Shown: one piece after another, positions 61,774 through 62,309 of the stretch
Layout: each line of letters begins with the position of its first letter
Numbering within the stretch: position 1 is the first letter of the stretch
Source of the DNA: Chitinophagales bacterium
GTDB taxonomy: Bacteria; Bacteroidota; Bacteroidia; Chitinophagales; Chitinophagaceae
Assembly: GCA_017303395.1 (NCBI GenBank)
Contig: JAFLBN010000020.1
Span: 1 to 62,309, forward strand
Direction of reading: 5' to 3'
Length of the DNA stretch: 62,309 nt
Notes under the pieces: model-generated
The model's database searches: none
The model's input: only the letters and a program-made list of their open reading frames with translations
What the model was told of the DNA's origin: nothing
Made by a program: the position numbers and the translations under genes

Positions 61774-61806
61774 GTGGCGTCCCTTTCGGGCGCCATTATC
61801 TTTTTG
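61774..61806 (+). terminator. Rho-independent terminator
   Basis: TGGCGTCC / GGGCGCCA stem (one G-T), CTTTC loop, then TTATCTTTTT. It lies 27 nt after the small lipoprotein stop. Confidence 0.78.
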
Positions 61807-62125
61807 TATAAAACGTGTATATTTTGTAAATTTGTAATGGTAAAGCCATTATAGGTATCGCCCCTGCAAAATGGTTACAAACGGTTACGTTTTTTCTGTA
61901 ACCATATGTCTGCCCGAAAAAGATATTAACAATCGCGAACAGCCTCATTTATTAGTTCTGAAATAATATTTGATGTATGTTGTAAATGTTTAATGTTTTG
62001 TGGCATTCATCACTAAAAAAAGTTATTTTCGCAACATCCTGCAAAAGATAGGTGCCGTGTAGAAGGGGTAAACAAAACGACAGATGCACTTGATTGATTG
62101 CAGTCAACATAAATTATATATATAA
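61807..62125. other. Intergenic stretch before ricT
   Basis: About 320 bp with a -7-like box TATTTTCG (62024-62031) and TTG 23 bp upstream (61998-62000), a plausible ricT promoter. No other gene or RNA recognised. Confidence 0.45.
62024..62031 (+). promoter_or_regulatory. -7-like element of ricT
   Basis: TATTTTCG has one mismatch to TAnnTTTG. A TTG at 61998-62000 gives 23-bp spacing, inside the range. Confidence 0.4.
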
Positions 62126-62309
62126 ATGGGATGTGGCAACTGTGGCACAGGAGCCAATGGAAAACCCGGTGGTTGCAAAGGAAATGGTGGGTGTAGTACC
62201 GGCGGATGCAACCGCATGAATGTTTTCGATTGGTTAAGTTCCTTGCCCTTGTACGATAGTGCAAAACCTTACCCGATAATTGAGGTAAGTTTTAATAAAG
62301 GCAGCAGAA
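62126..62309 (+). CDS. ricT: RicT/PSP1-family Fe-S regulatory subunit, 5' part only
   Basis: The frame runs to the window end, so only the first about 61 residues are visible. They start MGCGNCGTGANGKPGGCKG with five Cys in a Gly-rich region (Cys3, 6, 17, 23, 28), then NRMNVFDWLSSLPLYDSAK and PIIEVSFNKGS, which is the start of the PSP1 domain. Bacteroidota RicT-like proteins carry this Cys-rich head; in Bacillus the Ric complex holds Fe-S clusters and affects RNA processing. The Cys-rich head plausibly binds Fe-S. A -7-like box lies 95 bp upstream. Confidence 0.8.
   Translation, partial: MGCGNCGTGANGKPGGCKGNGGCSTGGCNRMNVFDWLSSLPLYDSAKPYPIIEVSFNKGSR

Overview
The window looks like chromosomal DNA of a member of the Bacteroidota, probably of the Chitinophagaceae type. 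The evidence is: six secreted proteins with type IX secretion (T9SS) C-terminal domains, a giant SprB-repeat adhesin, a DUF4270 lipoprotein, TAnnTTTG-type -7 promoter boxes (exact copies before the aldolase, the GT5-like gene, a lipoprotein and an oxidoreductase), weak or absent Shine-Dalgarno sites, and a Cys-rich RicT N-terminus. No insertion sequence, phage gene, CRISPR array or rRNA was seen; there is one tRNA (Leu, CAA).

Layout. 1-3200: two membrane GT-C-type glycosyltransferase genes (the first cut by the window edge) and class I aldolase. 3444-8767: three tandem, separately terminated T9SS cargo proteins built from shuffled GEVED and Fn3 modules. 8902-14330 (minus): a four-gene run, truncated GT5 glycogen-synthase-like protein, DUF4270 lipoprotein, glmS, metK. 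14449-17406: panC, a small membrane protein, pyk. 17630-20234: lipoprotein, 7-TM protein, histidine kinase, response regulator, translationally overlapped. 20606-29953: SGNH hydrolase, a 1962-residue alpha-2-macroglobulin carrying an internal TonB-type plug module, and a B12/radical SAM protein. 30039-35914: small outer-membrane barrel, lipoprotein with LNG repeats behind a LytTR-like direct repeat, CDGSH protein, a 35-codon ORF ending in six Cys codons, GNAT, a small basic protein, a THUMP-type RNA methyltransferase and two unknowns.

36033-42551 is the most system-like region: a 929-residue usher-like outer-membrane protein, a PapD-like periplasmic chaperone, and three small secreted proteins with fimbrial-type C-terminal strands. 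Together they suggest a chaperone-usher-like surface fibre locus. 43474-50846 holds the 2260-residue adhesin (about 20 SprB repeats, with an internal four-repeat block duplication) and a small exported partner. 50904-58058 is mixed housekeeping and membrane genes: tRNA-Leu, hscB, an AlaDH/LysDH-like oxidoreductase, a TMEM175 channel next to a bestrophin, a TIGR01777 epimerase, a metallophosphoesterase and an FMN reductase. 58265-61746 has two more T9SS cargo proteins and a small lipoprotein. The window ends inside ricT.

How the genes relate: cell-surface functions dominate (adhesins, fibre, A2M, lipoproteins), interleaved with central metabolism (aldolase, pyruvate kinase, glmS, metK, panC). 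The best candidates for something undescribed are the chaperone-usher-like locus, the poly-Cys leader-type ORF between the CDGSH and GNAT genes, and the A2M with an embedded plug domain. All functional calls rest on reading the sequence; no database search was run.
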